DNA of 5,410 nucleotides, taken from assembly GCA_019113665.1 (NCBI GenBank), contig DXGW01000107.1:1-5410 (forward strand), read 5' to 3'. The DNA comes from Candidatus Alistipes excrementipullorum. Lineage in GTDB: Bacteria > Bacteroidota > Bacteroidia > Bacteroidales > Rikenellaceae. Below the pieces are notes generated by a model, which was not told where the DNA came from, did not search any database, and saw nothing but the letters and a program-made list of their open reading frames with translations. A program made the translations under genes and the position numbers. Shown here piece after piece: positions 1-5,410 of the stretch (within the stretch, counting starts at the first letter, position 1; each line of letters starts with the position of its first letter).

Positions 1-146
1 AAAACGACATCGTTTACGTCAAGCCCAACAGGTACAAGGCCGCAACAGCTGAGATCAACCAGAACCGTACGTTCTGGCTGTCACTCGTAAGTTCGCTCGT
101 AAGCGTCTCGACCCTTATCGTTTCGATCATATCTCTTTCAAAATAG
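1..146 (+). CDS. Polysaccharide export outer-membrane protein (Wza/BexD-like), C-terminal end only
   Basis: This is the 3' end of a gene cut by the window edge; the first complete codon is at 3 and the stop is TAG at 144-146. The 47 visible residues begin with NDIVYVKPNRYKA, which resembles the end of an SLBB/soluble-ligand-binding domain in Bacteroidetes polysaccharide export proteins. A short polar linker (TAEINQNRT) and a hydrophobic terminal segment (visible residues about 24-45, starting FWLSLVSSLV) follow, then SLSK. Proteins of this family form the outer-membrane/periplasmic channel through which capsule or exopolysaccharide leaves the cell and work with the Wzc-type protein encoded next, only 12 bases downstream. 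The family call rests on a short tail plus gene context, so it is good but not certain. The start and conserved N-terminal half lie outside the window. Confidence 0.8.
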   Translation, partial: NDIVYVKPNRYKAATAEINQNRTFWLSLVSSLVSVSTLIVSIISLSK

Positions 147-158
147 AAACATTCACCA

Positions 159-2657
159 ATGTCCGATACAAACATAAACCTCAACAACGCCCCGCAAACC
201 CAAGGTGAATACGGGGCCGACACGGAGTCGATCCAGGCATTCTCGCTAATGGAGCTTGTGATGCTCATGTTGAAGAAATGGTATTGGTTCGCAATATCCA
301 TTGTCATATGCTTGTGTGCGGGTTACTATTACGTAGCAAGCACTCCGAAAGTCTACAAACGCCAGGCTACGATACTGATCAAGGACAGCCGCAAGGGCAG
401 CAACGACATATCGGCCTTCAGCGACATCATCGGTCTATCGTCAAGGCGCAACGTGGACAACGAGCTTTTCATTCTGCAGTCGCGCCGACTCATGGTTGAA
501 GTCGTGGAAAAGCTCGGACTTACTACAAGCTATACGACCAAGCCTGGACTGTGCGAAATAGACCTCTATCACTCGTCACCCATCGAGGCAAACGTAATAG
601 ACGGATTCGCCGGCAAGGGCTGCGCATTCGACGTACACATCAAGGGCAACGACAAGATCGCCATCACCGAATTCAGGGCCAAGGATCTGAAAAGGCGCGA
701 CCGCAAGCAGGTGATCAACGCTTCGTTCGGCGACACGGTTCAGACGCCCGTCGGAAGGATCGTTGTGAACAAGACCCCGTTCATGATACTCGAGGAGTAC
801 GACGGCGAGACCATCTCCGTAAGCAAGGGTACACCCAACGCCGTAGCAAACACATACCGCAACGCCATAATATCGGCCGTAGCCAACAAACAGTCGTCGA
901 TAATAACATTGTCGCTCAACGACAACGTCCCGCAACGCGCCGAAGACATACTCAACTCACTGATCGACGCCTATAACAACGATGCCGTACGCGACAAGCA
1001 GATAATAGCCGAAACCACGGCCGAGTTCATAGACGAACGTCTCGGAATCATCGGACAGGAACTGGGCGCCGTAGACAAGGAGATCGAAACGTTCAAGAAG
1101 GAGAACAAGATCTACGATTTCGAATCCGAGGCCACCCGCATAACAACGGAGAGCTCTGCCTTCAAGACCGAAGGGCTGAGCGTGGAGAACCAGATCGAAG
1201 TCGCAAGATACATACGCGACTACCTGCGTGACGACAGCCGGGAATTCTCGCTTATTCCCGCAACGACGACTTTCTCCGGAGCTTCGGGATCAGCCCTGAA
1301 TTCACAGATCAACGACTACAATCTGGCTGTCATGCGCCGTGAGAAACTGATCTCCGACGGAGCCGTGAACAACCCCGTGGTACAGGAACTCGACCGCAAC
1401 CTCATATCGGTCCGTAATGCCATAATTGCCGCTCTCGACTCGCACATGCAGGCTCTCGGCATACAGTTGCAAAGCATACGCAAGGAGGAGGACAAGACCA
1501 ACCGACGCATATCGTCGGCACCGTCACAGGAGAAAAAGTATCTCACCATCGCCCGTCAGCAGCGTATCAAGGAGGAACTCTACCTCTATCTTCTCAACAA
1601 GCGCGAGGAGAACGCCCTGACGCTGGCCATAACCGAGAACAATGCCCGAATAGTCGATTCGGCATTCGGACCGTCGCGTCCGATATACCCGCGTACGATG
1701 CTGACCCTGCTGGCGGCACTCGTCATCGGATTCATAATACCGTTCGGCGTCATCTACATCATGGCTCTGCTCGACACCTCGGTAAGAGGCCGCAAGGACA
1801 TCGAGCGCTTCCTCAGCATACCGTTCCTCGGCGACATACCCACATATGACGGCACGCTCTCGAGAGGGTCTGTAGCCGTACACGAAAACGGCCGTGACAG
1901 CATATCCGAAGCGTTCCGCATATTGAGGACCAATATGGGCTTCATGAACGTCCACGGCAAGAGCATAAAGGTCATACAGGTTACCTCCTCGACCCCGGCA
2001 GCCGGCAAAACGTTCGTATCGACCAACCTTGCAGTAACACTCGCCATGTCAGGCAAGAGAGTACTGCTCGTCGACCTCGACCTGCGCCGCCGCACGTTGT
2101 CGAAACATATGGGGCACCGCAGTGATCCCAAGGGTCTCACGGCCTACATGTCCGGAACGATAGACCAGGCCGCACAGGTTATCTCGAAAAGCCGCATGCA
2201 CGAGGGTCTCGACATGATGTACGCCGGCCTCCAGCCGCCCAACCCTGCCGAAATGCTTATGTCGGAACGCCTCGACGGACTCTTCGCACAATTGAGGGAG
2301 ATGTATGACTATGTCATTATCGACAGCGTACCGGCAATGTCGGTGGCAGATGCGATGATCATTAACCGACTGACGGATCTGTGCATATACGTGATACGCG
2401 AAGGCGTATCCGACCGCCGCCAGTTGCCCGACATAGAGGCACTCTATCGCGGGAACAAGCTCTCCAACATGTGCATAGTCCTCAACGGTTCGCACTACAC
2501 CAAACATGGCTATGGATACGGTTACGGATATGGCTATGGCTATGGATACGGTTACGGTGTGAGCGAAGATGAAGAGAACGACAAGCCCAAAGGCATTGTC
2601 GGCAAAATAAAGAACGGACTGTCGAAAATACACGGCAAAAAAGCGGAAGAGAAATAA
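159..2657 (+). CDS. wzc: Wzc-type polysaccharide chain-length regulator / bacterial tyrosine autokinase
   Basis: This 832-residue inner-membrane protein probably controls polymer length and export of a capsule or exopolysaccharide through cycles of tyrosine autophosphorylation. Visible in order: cytoplasmic N-terminus; TM1 about 41-60; a long periplasmic Wzz-like region with charged, helix-rich stretches; the GNVR-type region near 462-484 (LTIARQQRIKEELYLYLL); a proline motif GPSRPIYPR just before TM2 (about 514-537); then the cytoplasmic kinase. The kinase shows the oligomerisation motif ExxRxxR (E584, R587, R590), Walker A ending AAGKT (611-618, K617), Walker A' VLLVDLDLRR (D639, D641) and Walker B VIIDSVP (D722; relatives often have DTPP here). 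The tail has eight alternating tyrosines (785-799), the expected phospho-acceptors, then a lysine-rich end. ATG at 159 has no Shine-Dalgarno but follows an A-rich leader, normal for Bacteroidetes. It lies 12 bases after the export-protein gene and overlaps the next gene by one base, so the three are probably co-transcribed. E. coli Wzc is about 720 residues; the excess here appears to lie mainly in the periplasmic part and the tail. Confidence 0.96.
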   Translation: MSDTNINLNNAPQTQGEYGADTESIQAFSLMELVMLMLKKWYWFAISIVICLCAGYYYVASTPKVYKRQATILIKDSRKGSNDISAFSDIIGLSSRRNVDNELFILQSRRLMVEVVEKLGLTTSYTTKPGLCEIDLYHSSPIEANVIDGFAGKGCAFDVHIKGNDKIAITEFRAKDLKRRDRKQVINASFGDTVQTPVGRIVVNKTPFMILEEYDGETISVSKGTPNAVANTYRNAIISAVANKQSSIITLSLNDNVPQRAEDILNSLIDAYNNDAVRDKQIIAETTAEFIDERLGIIGQELGAVDKEIETFKKENKIYDFESEATRITTESSAFKTEGLSVENQIEVARYIRDYLRDDSREFSLIPATTTFSGASGSALNSQINDYNLAVMRREKLISDGAVNNPVVQELDRNLISVRNAIIAALDSHMQALGIQLQSIRKEEDKTNRRISSAPSQEKKYLTIARQQRIKEELYLYLLNKREENALTLAITENNARIVDSAFGPSRPIYPRTMLTLLAALVIGFIIPFGVIYIMALLDTSVRGRKDIERFLSIPFLGDIPTYDGTLSRGSVAVHENGRDSISEAFRILRTNMGFMNVHGKSIKVIQVTSSTPAAGKTFVSTNLAVTLAMSGKRVLLVDLDLRRRTLSKHMGHRSDPKGLTAYMSGTIDQAAQVISKSRMHEGLDMMYAGLQPPNPAEMLMSERLDGLFAQLREMYDYVIIDSVPAMSVADAMIINRLTDLCIYVIREGVSDRRQLPDIEALYRGNKLSNMCIVLNGSHYTKHGYGYGYGYGYGYGYGYGVSEDEENDKPKGIVGKIKNGLSKIHGKKAEEK
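2508..2558 (+). repeat. Gly-Tyr codon repeat with a 30-base duplicated unit, inside the kinase tail
   Basis: Eight Gly-Tyr dipeptides followed by Gly are encoded in a row. At the DNA level this is not a simple hexanucleotide array: the 20-base word GGCTATGGATACGGTTACGG occurs at 2508-2527 and again, exactly, at 2538-2557, so the tract looks like a 30-base unit (five dipeptides) followed by a partial second copy. Glycine codons alternate GGC/GGA/GGT and tyrosine codons TAT/TAC. Both the 6-base and the 30-base periods preserve the reading frame, so expansion or contraction would change only the number of tyrosines. Confidence 0.93.
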
Positions 2658-3049
2658 TGGCGATAAAGGATTGCATCATCGCTGTCGATTTTGACGGCAC
2701 ATGTGTTTCGCACGAATATCCGCACATTGGATTCGACATTGGAGCTGTTCCGGTCCTGAAAGAGCTTTCGGACAACGGCTGCCGGATAATACTCAACACC
2801 ATGCGCAGCGGCGTATTGTTGAAACGCGCCGAAGAGTGGTTCGAGGAGAACGGCATAACGCTGTTCGCATCGAACGAAAACCCCTTGCAGCGTGAATGGA
2901 CCAAATCGCCGAAGGTATATGCGGACATATACATAGACGACAGCGCCATCGGCTGTCCGCTAAAGACAAGGGAGGGTATCAACCGTCCGTTCGTAGACTG
3001 GGACAAGGTTCGGGAACTGCTTGTCCGCGAAGGCATTCTCGAAAAGTAG
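2657..3049 (+). CDS. Small cap-less HAD-superfamily phosphatase (BT0820-like)
   Basis: A 130-residue cytoplasmic protein with all HAD motifs in order: motif I DFDGT (11-15; D11 predicted nucleophile, D13 general acid/base), motif II in NTMRSG (47-52, T48), a lysine of motif III in the TKSPK segment (K83 or K86), and motif IV YIDDSAIG (92-99; D94 and D95 hold Mg2+). There is no room for a large cap domain, so it is a minimal C0-type HAD, a layout often linked to macromolecular or exposed substrates. It resembles the Bacteroidetes proteins named after BT0820, whose physiological substrate I do not know. Its ATG at 2657 shares one base with the TAA of the kinase gene (TAATG), a translational-coupling layout, with GGAAGAG just upstream as a weak ribosome site. 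A terminator follows 20 bases after its stop, so it is the last gene of the export operon. The phosphohydrolase family is secure; the substrate (phosphotyrosine on the kinase, or a sugar phosphate) is inference. Confidence 0.9.
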   Translation: MAIKDCIIAVDFDGTCVSHEYPHIGFDIGAVPVLKELSDNGCRIILNTMRSGVLLKRAEEWFEENGITLFASNENPLQREWTKSPKVYADIYIDDSAIGCPLKTREGINRPFVDWDKVRELLVREGILEK

Positions 3050-3068
3050 CAATTCCTCTATAACAAAC

Positions 3069-3100
3069 AAAAAAAGCGACCGTGCTGCGGTCGCTTTTTT
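3069..3100. terminator. Bidirectional intrinsic terminator between convergent genes
   Basis: A perfect 7-bp GC-rich stem, GCGACCG (3076-3082) with CGGTCGC (3088-3094), has a 5-base loop TGCTG. It is preceded by seven A (3069-3075) and followed by six T (3095-3100), which extends the stem and gives a U-tract to transcripts from either strand. It lies 20 bases after the HAD gene stop and 20 bases beyond the end of the opposing nucleotidyltransferase gene, so one hairpin can end both transcripts. Confidence 0.93.
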
Positions 3101-3119
3101 GTTGTATATACTTGAGACT

Positions 3120-4028
3120 TTAAGCCCACAGGTTGCGCGGATATACACCCTTCTCGATAAGACTCTCGATCTTGGCCATAAGCGCAGGCTTGTCCTCCTT
3201 GTACGTAACACCGAACCAGAGAGCCGATGTGCTCAATACCTTCAGTTTGGCGGTACCGTTGCTTATGAGGCGGTTTACCATCAACGGAATGAAGAACTCG
3301 GCCTTGAGATTGTCCTTGTTGGCCTTGAGGAACTCGATGAAATACTCCTTCGAATAGCGGAAGAAGTCGGGAGTGAAACCGAAAAGGTTCATCGATACCG
3401 GCGTATTCTCGGCCAACGGCTCGTCGGCACCGCCGTCGTGGAAGACTATAGTACCGTTGACACGCTCGATCTGAGTACGCTCGACCATCGACTTGAGGAA
3501 CTTGTCGTCGTCGACTGTGCAGACGCCGCGCGAAACGGTTCCGTTCTCCGACAGGGTCTTGCTGACCTCATATCCGACCATGCAGTAGTGATTCTCCGAA
3601 CCTGCAAGGCCTTTCAGGTATTCGCCGATGACCTTGTATGCGTCCTCGCCGTAGAAATCGTCGGCATTGATCACGGCGAAAGGCTCGTGAATGGCGTCTG
3701 CGGCCATCATCACGGCATGGTTCGTTCCCCACGGTTTTACACGTCCTTCAGGGACCGAAAATCCTTCGGGCAGATAATCGAGCTCCTGGTAGACGTACTC
3801 GACGGCGATCTTTCCTCCGAAACGCTGCTCGTTGAATACTTCCATGAACTCCTTGGCAAAAGAGTGGCGAATGACAAACACCACCTTGCCGAATCCGGCC
3901 CGTATGGCGTCATAGATGGAATAGTCGATGATGGCCTCACCGTTGGGGCCAACGCCGTCCATCTGCTTGAGCGAACCGTAACGGGATCCCATTCCGGCCG
4001 CAAGAACCAATAATGTCGGTTTAATCAT
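3120..4028 (-). CDS. Sugar-phosphate nucleotidyltransferase-like protein (NTP_transferase fold)
   Basis: This 302-residue cytoplasmic protein has the GT-A-like nucleotidyltransferase signature at its N-terminus: LVLAAGMGSRYGSLKQ, with GxGxR at 12-16 and K21, which bind the NTP phosphates. Further on are KPWGTNHAVM (98-107), a substrate-loop motif, and INADDFYG (120-127), whose aspartates should bind Mg2+. The C-terminal part carries WFGVTYKED and ends YPRNLWA, an ending I associate with a Bacteroidetes group annotated simply as nucleotidyltransferase. Such enzymes transfer NMP from an NTP to a sugar phosphate or similar phosphorylated substrate, giving NDP-linked precursors for surface glycans; the exact substrate cannot be read from the sequence. 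There is no left-handed beta-helix acyltransferase repeat, so it is not a GlmU-like fusion. The ATG at 4026-4028 lies 29 bases below a TATCTTTG promoter core, and no Shine-Dalgarno is visible. It converges on the export operon and is probably a single-gene unit. Ile codons are mostly ATC, unlike dxr nearby. Confidence 0.88.
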   Translation of the reverse strand: MIKPTLLVLAAGMGSRYGSLKQMDGVGPNGEAIIDYSIYDAIRAGFGKVVFVIRHSFAKEFMEVFNEQRFGGKIAVEYVYQELDYLPEGFSVPEGRVKPWGTNHAVMMAADAIHEPFAVINADDFYGEDAYKVIGEYLKGLAGSENHYCMVGYEVSKTLSENGTVSRGVCTVDDDKFLKSMVERTQIERVNGTIVFHDGGADEPLAENTPVSMNLFGFTPDFFRYSKEYFIEFLKANKDNLKAEFFIPLMVNRLISNGTAKLKVLSTSALWFGVTYKEDKPALMAKIESLIEKGVYPRNLWA

Positions 4029-4057
4029 AATTTCGAGGTATTTTCGTTAGCAATATA

Positions 4058-4065
4058 CAAAGATA
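4058..4065 (-). promoter_or_regulatory. Bacteroidetes -7 promoter core for the nucleotidyltransferase gene
   Basis: Read on the minus strand this is TATCTTTG, an exact match to the Bacteroidetes primary-sigma -7 consensus TAnnTTTG. It lies 29 bases before the ATG of the minus-strand gene, leaving a leader of roughly 20-25 bases. I see no clear TTG-type -33 box about 20 bases further upstream. The call rests on the exact core match and its position. Confidence 0.72.
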
Positions 4066-4110
4066 CTAAAAAATCGGTTACGCGGATATCTGCTATTCGC
4101 CATTTTTGGT

Positions 4111-4118
4111 TATCTTTG
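4111..4118 (+). promoter_or_regulatory. Bacteroidetes -7 promoter core for the LytM-like gene and dxr
   Basis: TATCTTTG matches the Bacteroidetes -7 consensus TAnnTTTG exactly. It ends 21 bases before the ATG at 4140, so transcription should begin near 4123-4127 and give a leader of only about 15 bases that still includes the AGGAGG site. No good -33 TTG box is seen near 4088-4093. It is the only promoter candidate seen for the downstream pair, since the LytM-like and dxr genes are separated by just 5 bases. Confidence 0.75.
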
Positions 4119-4127
4119 CGTTTATTC

Positions 4128-4133
4128 AGGAGG
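4128..4133 (+). promoter_or_regulatory. Strong Shine-Dalgarno site fixing the start of the LytM-like gene
   Basis: AGGAGG stands 6 bases before the ATG at 4140-4142, an ideal distance. It decides the start: an in-frame TTG at 4116-4118 would add eight residues but lies inside the promoter core, upstream of the expected transcription start, and has no ribosome site. A full AGGAGG is uncommon in Bacteroidetes and none of the other starts in this window has one. Confidence 0.82.
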
Positions 4134-4139
4134 ATTTGT

Positions 4140-5009
4140 ATGAAATGGTATAAATCATTCATCGCATGGTGCAAAAGCGCTCTTCACAAGCGCCGTTTCA
4201 GCATGTTGAGTGTCGAGGACAAAAGCGAAGAGTGGCACGTGCTGGTTTCTCCGGCAGGAGCATTCGCCGCATTTCTCGCACTTGCGTTTCTGATATTCGT
4301 CATAATACTCGTACTGGTGGCCTATACGCCCATCATCGAGTTCCTGCCCGGATACAAGAGCGATGCGGTACGCTCGCGAGAGAGCCTGATGAACAACATA
4401 ATGAAACTCGACTCGATGGAGCGCCGCATGAATGACATGCTTACCTACAACGAGAACATCGTACTAATAATAAACGGCAAAACCCCGGCCGTAAGGACCA
4501 CCATAGCCACCGACAGCATTCACCGCAACAAGGCGCTCGTGGCACCGTCGGCAGAGGACTCGCTGCTGCGGGCACAGATGGAGGGCAACGGCGCATACGG
4601 ACTGCATACGACCGTGGCCCAGCGCCAGCCGGGACGCGACGACATGGAGATGACCGTTCCGGTCGACGGCATCATCACTTCGCACTTCGACATACGGGAC
4701 GGGAAATTCGGCATACGCATGGCAAGCGCCTCGATGTCGCCCGTCATGGCCACGGCCGACGGCACGGTGCTGACAAGCATCTGGACCCCGGACAAGGCAT
4801 ACATCATAGAGATACAACACCCCAACGGGCTGATTTCAGTATACCGCAACCTCTCGCAGACCATCGTGACCAAAGGACAGAGTGTCCGGGGCAGCGAAGT
4901 GATAGGTTACAGCGCAAGCGAGCGGGCAGACGACGGCAGCGCACAATTCGGATTCGAGTTGTGGAAGGGCGGCAAGGCCGTCGACCCGGAGGGTTACATC
5001 GTATTTTGA
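4140..5009 (+). CDS. Membrane-anchored LytM/M23-like protein with a degenerate, probably non-catalytic domain
   Basis: A 289-residue protein: basic cytoplasmic N-terminus (1-37, with KRR at 17-19), one TM helix about 40-62 and no cleavable signal peptide obvious, a charged helical stretch about 73-105 likely to form a coiled coil, a low-complexity linker, and a C-terminal LytM/M23 fold (about 169-289). The fold is recognisable from MTVPVDGIITSHFD, PVMATADGTV (201-210), IQHPNGLISVYRNLS (225-239), GQSV...IGY and FELWKGGKAVDPEGY. Every catalytic position is replaced: the HxGxD ligands are K189 and R193, the YxHLS histidine is N237, and the HxH pair is Q269 and G271. It therefore should not bind Zn2+ or cut peptidoglycan. 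Known degenerate LytM proteins such as EnvC and NlpD activate cell-wall amidases from the periplasm, and a similar binding or regulatory role is the best guess. It leads an operon with dxr, 5 bases downstream. Automated annotation would probably call it an M23 metallopeptidase. Confidence 0.9.
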   Translation: MKWYKSFIAWCKSALHKRRFSMLSVEDKSEEWHVLVSPAGAFAAFLALAFLIFVIILVLVAYTPIIEFLPGYKSDAVRSRESLMNNIMKLDSMERRMNDMLTYNENIVLIINGKTPAVRTTIATDSIHRNKALVAPSAEDSLLRAQMEGNGAYGLHTTVAQRQPGRDDMEMTVPVDGIITSHFDIRDGKFGIRMASASMSPVMATADGTVLTSIWTPDKAYIIEIQHPNGLISVYRNLSQTIVTKGQSVRGSEVIGYSASERADDGSAQFGFELWKGGKAVDPEGYIVF

Positions 5010-5014
5010 GCGGA

Positions 5015-5410
5015 ATGAAAAAACAAGGTCTCGCAATACTCGGTTCGACAGGTTCGATAGGCGTACAGACGCTGGACATAGTACGGGAAAATCCCGATCT
5101 TTTCGAGGTAGTGACACTGACGGCCAACCGCAACTGGGAACTTCTGGCCCGCCAGGCCGTAGAGTTCGATGCCGACAGCGTGGTGATAGCCGACGAACGT
5201 TTCTACACTCCGTTGAAGGAGGCTCTCGCCGATTCGCAGATAAAGGTATATGCAGGCGAGAACGCCGTCGCGGAGGTCCCCGCAAACTCCAATGTCGACA
5301 CGGTGGTCAACGCCCTGGTAGGCTATGCCGGCATGATACCGACGGTGCGCTCCATAGAGAACGGCAAGAAAGTGGCTCTGGCCAACAAGGAGAGCCTTGT
5401 GGTCGGAGGT
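5015..5410 (+). CDS. dxr: 1-deoxy-D-xylulose 5-phosphate reductoisomerase, N-terminal part
   Basis: The cytoplasmic enzyme Dxr (IspC) rearranges and reduces DXP to 2-C-methyl-D-erythritol 4-phosphate with NADPH and a divalent metal, the committed step of the MEP pathway to isoprenoids, including undecaprenyl phosphate for wall and capsule synthesis. The window holds 132 codons, about one third of the usual 385-400, and stays open to the edge. The NADPH-binding loop GSTGSIG is at 10-16, TANRNWELL at 36-44 is the usual cofactor-pocket segment, and VVNALVGYAGMIPT leads to the family hallmark ALANKESLVVGG (121-132). The metal-binding and catalytic half lies beyond the window. ATG at 5015 follows the LytM-like stop by 5 bases, with GCGGA as a weak ribosome site, so it is almost certainly co-transcribed. 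All seven isoleucine codons in this part are ATA. In Bacteroidales dxr is commonly followed by rseP, which would be the expectation downstream. Confidence 0.97.
   Translation, partial: MKKQGLAILGSTGSIGVQTLDIVRENPDLFEVVTLTANRNWELLARQAVEFDADSVVIADERFYTPLKEALADSQIKVYAGENAVAEVPANSNVDTVVNALVGYAGMIPTVRSIENGKKVALANKESLVVGG

Larger units (their letters stand above)
4058..4118. promoter_or_regulatory. Symmetric divergent promoter region with a central GATATC dyad
   Basis: The two promoter cores are the ends of a longer imperfect inverted repeat. The right arm 4100-4118 reads CCATTTTTGGTTATCTTTG; the left arm 4058-4076, read on the minus strand, is CGATTTTTTAGTATCTTTG, giving 15 of 19 identical bases. 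The centre of symmetry (4088) falls on the palindrome GATATC (4085-4090), which extends imperfectly to GC...GC at 4082-4093. The expected -33 regions of both promoters fall on this central dyad, so one bound protein could in principle affect both directions. The symmetry is seen directly; an operator role is inference. Confidence 0.5.

Noticed and set aside
14..307. A 97-codon minus-strand frame across the export-protein/kinase gene junction
   Set aside because: It is antisense to two well-supported genes and has no motif or start signal.
2508..2558. Short direct repeats considered as a CRISPR-like array
   Set aside because: The repeat is within a coding frame, has no unique spacers, and encodes a regular Gly-Tyr tract expected in this kinase family.
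2049..2633. A 194-codon minus-strand frame opposite the kinase domain and Tyr-Gly tail
   Set aside because: It is a mirror of the kinase reading frame; its low-complexity VTVSIAIAI stretch is only the complement of the Gly-Tyr repeat, and there is no promoter or ribosome site.
3021..4013. A 330-codon open frame on the plus strand, antisense to nearly the whole nucleotidyltransferase gene
   Set aside because: Its frame is open mainly because the opposite strand is GC-rich coding sequence. It starts inside the HAD gene, runs through the terminator hairpin and has no recognisable domain, whereas the minus-strand protein has clear motifs.
4116..4139. TTG start giving an eight-residue N-terminal extension of the LytM-like protein
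   Set aside because: The TTG lies inside the TATCTTTG promoter core, upstream of the likely transcription start, and AGGAGG points to the ATG at 4140.
4720..5006. Active M23 zinc metallopeptidase annotation
   Set aside because: The HxGxD, YxHLS and HxH positions are all substituted, so a catalytic assignment is not supported.

Overview
The window looks like a chromosomal segment of a Bacteroidales member, with a Rikenellaceae/Alistipes-like genome as my best guess. The reasons are the proteins (a Bacteroidetes-style capsule exporter with a Tyr-Gly-rich tail, a small cap-less HAD phosphatase, a LytM-like protein directly before dxr), two copies of the Bacteroidetes promoter core TAnnTTTG, mostly non-Shine-Dalgarno gene starts, and fairly GC-rich coding sequence. 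The genus is inference; no rRNA or marker gene is present to fix it.

Layout. Positions 1-3049 (+) hold the end of a polysaccharide-export operon: the last 47 codons of a Wza-type outer-membrane export protein, a complete Wzc-type chain-length regulator/tyrosine autokinase (159-2657), and a 130-residue HAD phosphatase (2657-3049) whose start codon overlaps the kinase stop codon. A hairpin with A- and T-tracts on both sides (3069-3100) closes this operon and also the convergent gene. Positions 3120-4028 (-) encode a sugar-phosphate nucleotidyltransferase-like protein. A 111-base divergent intergenic region (4029-4139) carries two mirrored promoter cores. From 4140 (+) a second operon starts: a membrane-anchored LytM/M23-like protein that has lost all its catalytic residues (4140-5009), then, after 5 bases, the first 132 codons of dxr (5015 to the window end), the committed enzyme of the MEP isoprenoid pathway.

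How they fit together. The left operon exports a surface polysaccharide and controls its chain length, with a possible kinase/phosphatase pair. The nucleotidyltransferase probably makes an activated sugar or similar NDP-linked precursor. The right operon joins a probable cell-wall regulatory protein to isoprenoid (undecaprenyl carrier) supply. The common theme is envelope biogenesis. No mobile element, CRISPR array, tRNA or rRNA is visible, and no stretch over 300 bases lacks a gene. The most notable points are the Tyr-Gly tail built from a duplicated 30-base unit, the HAD phosphatase translationally coupled to a tyrosine kinase, the fully degenerate LytM domain, and the symmetric divergent promoter region.
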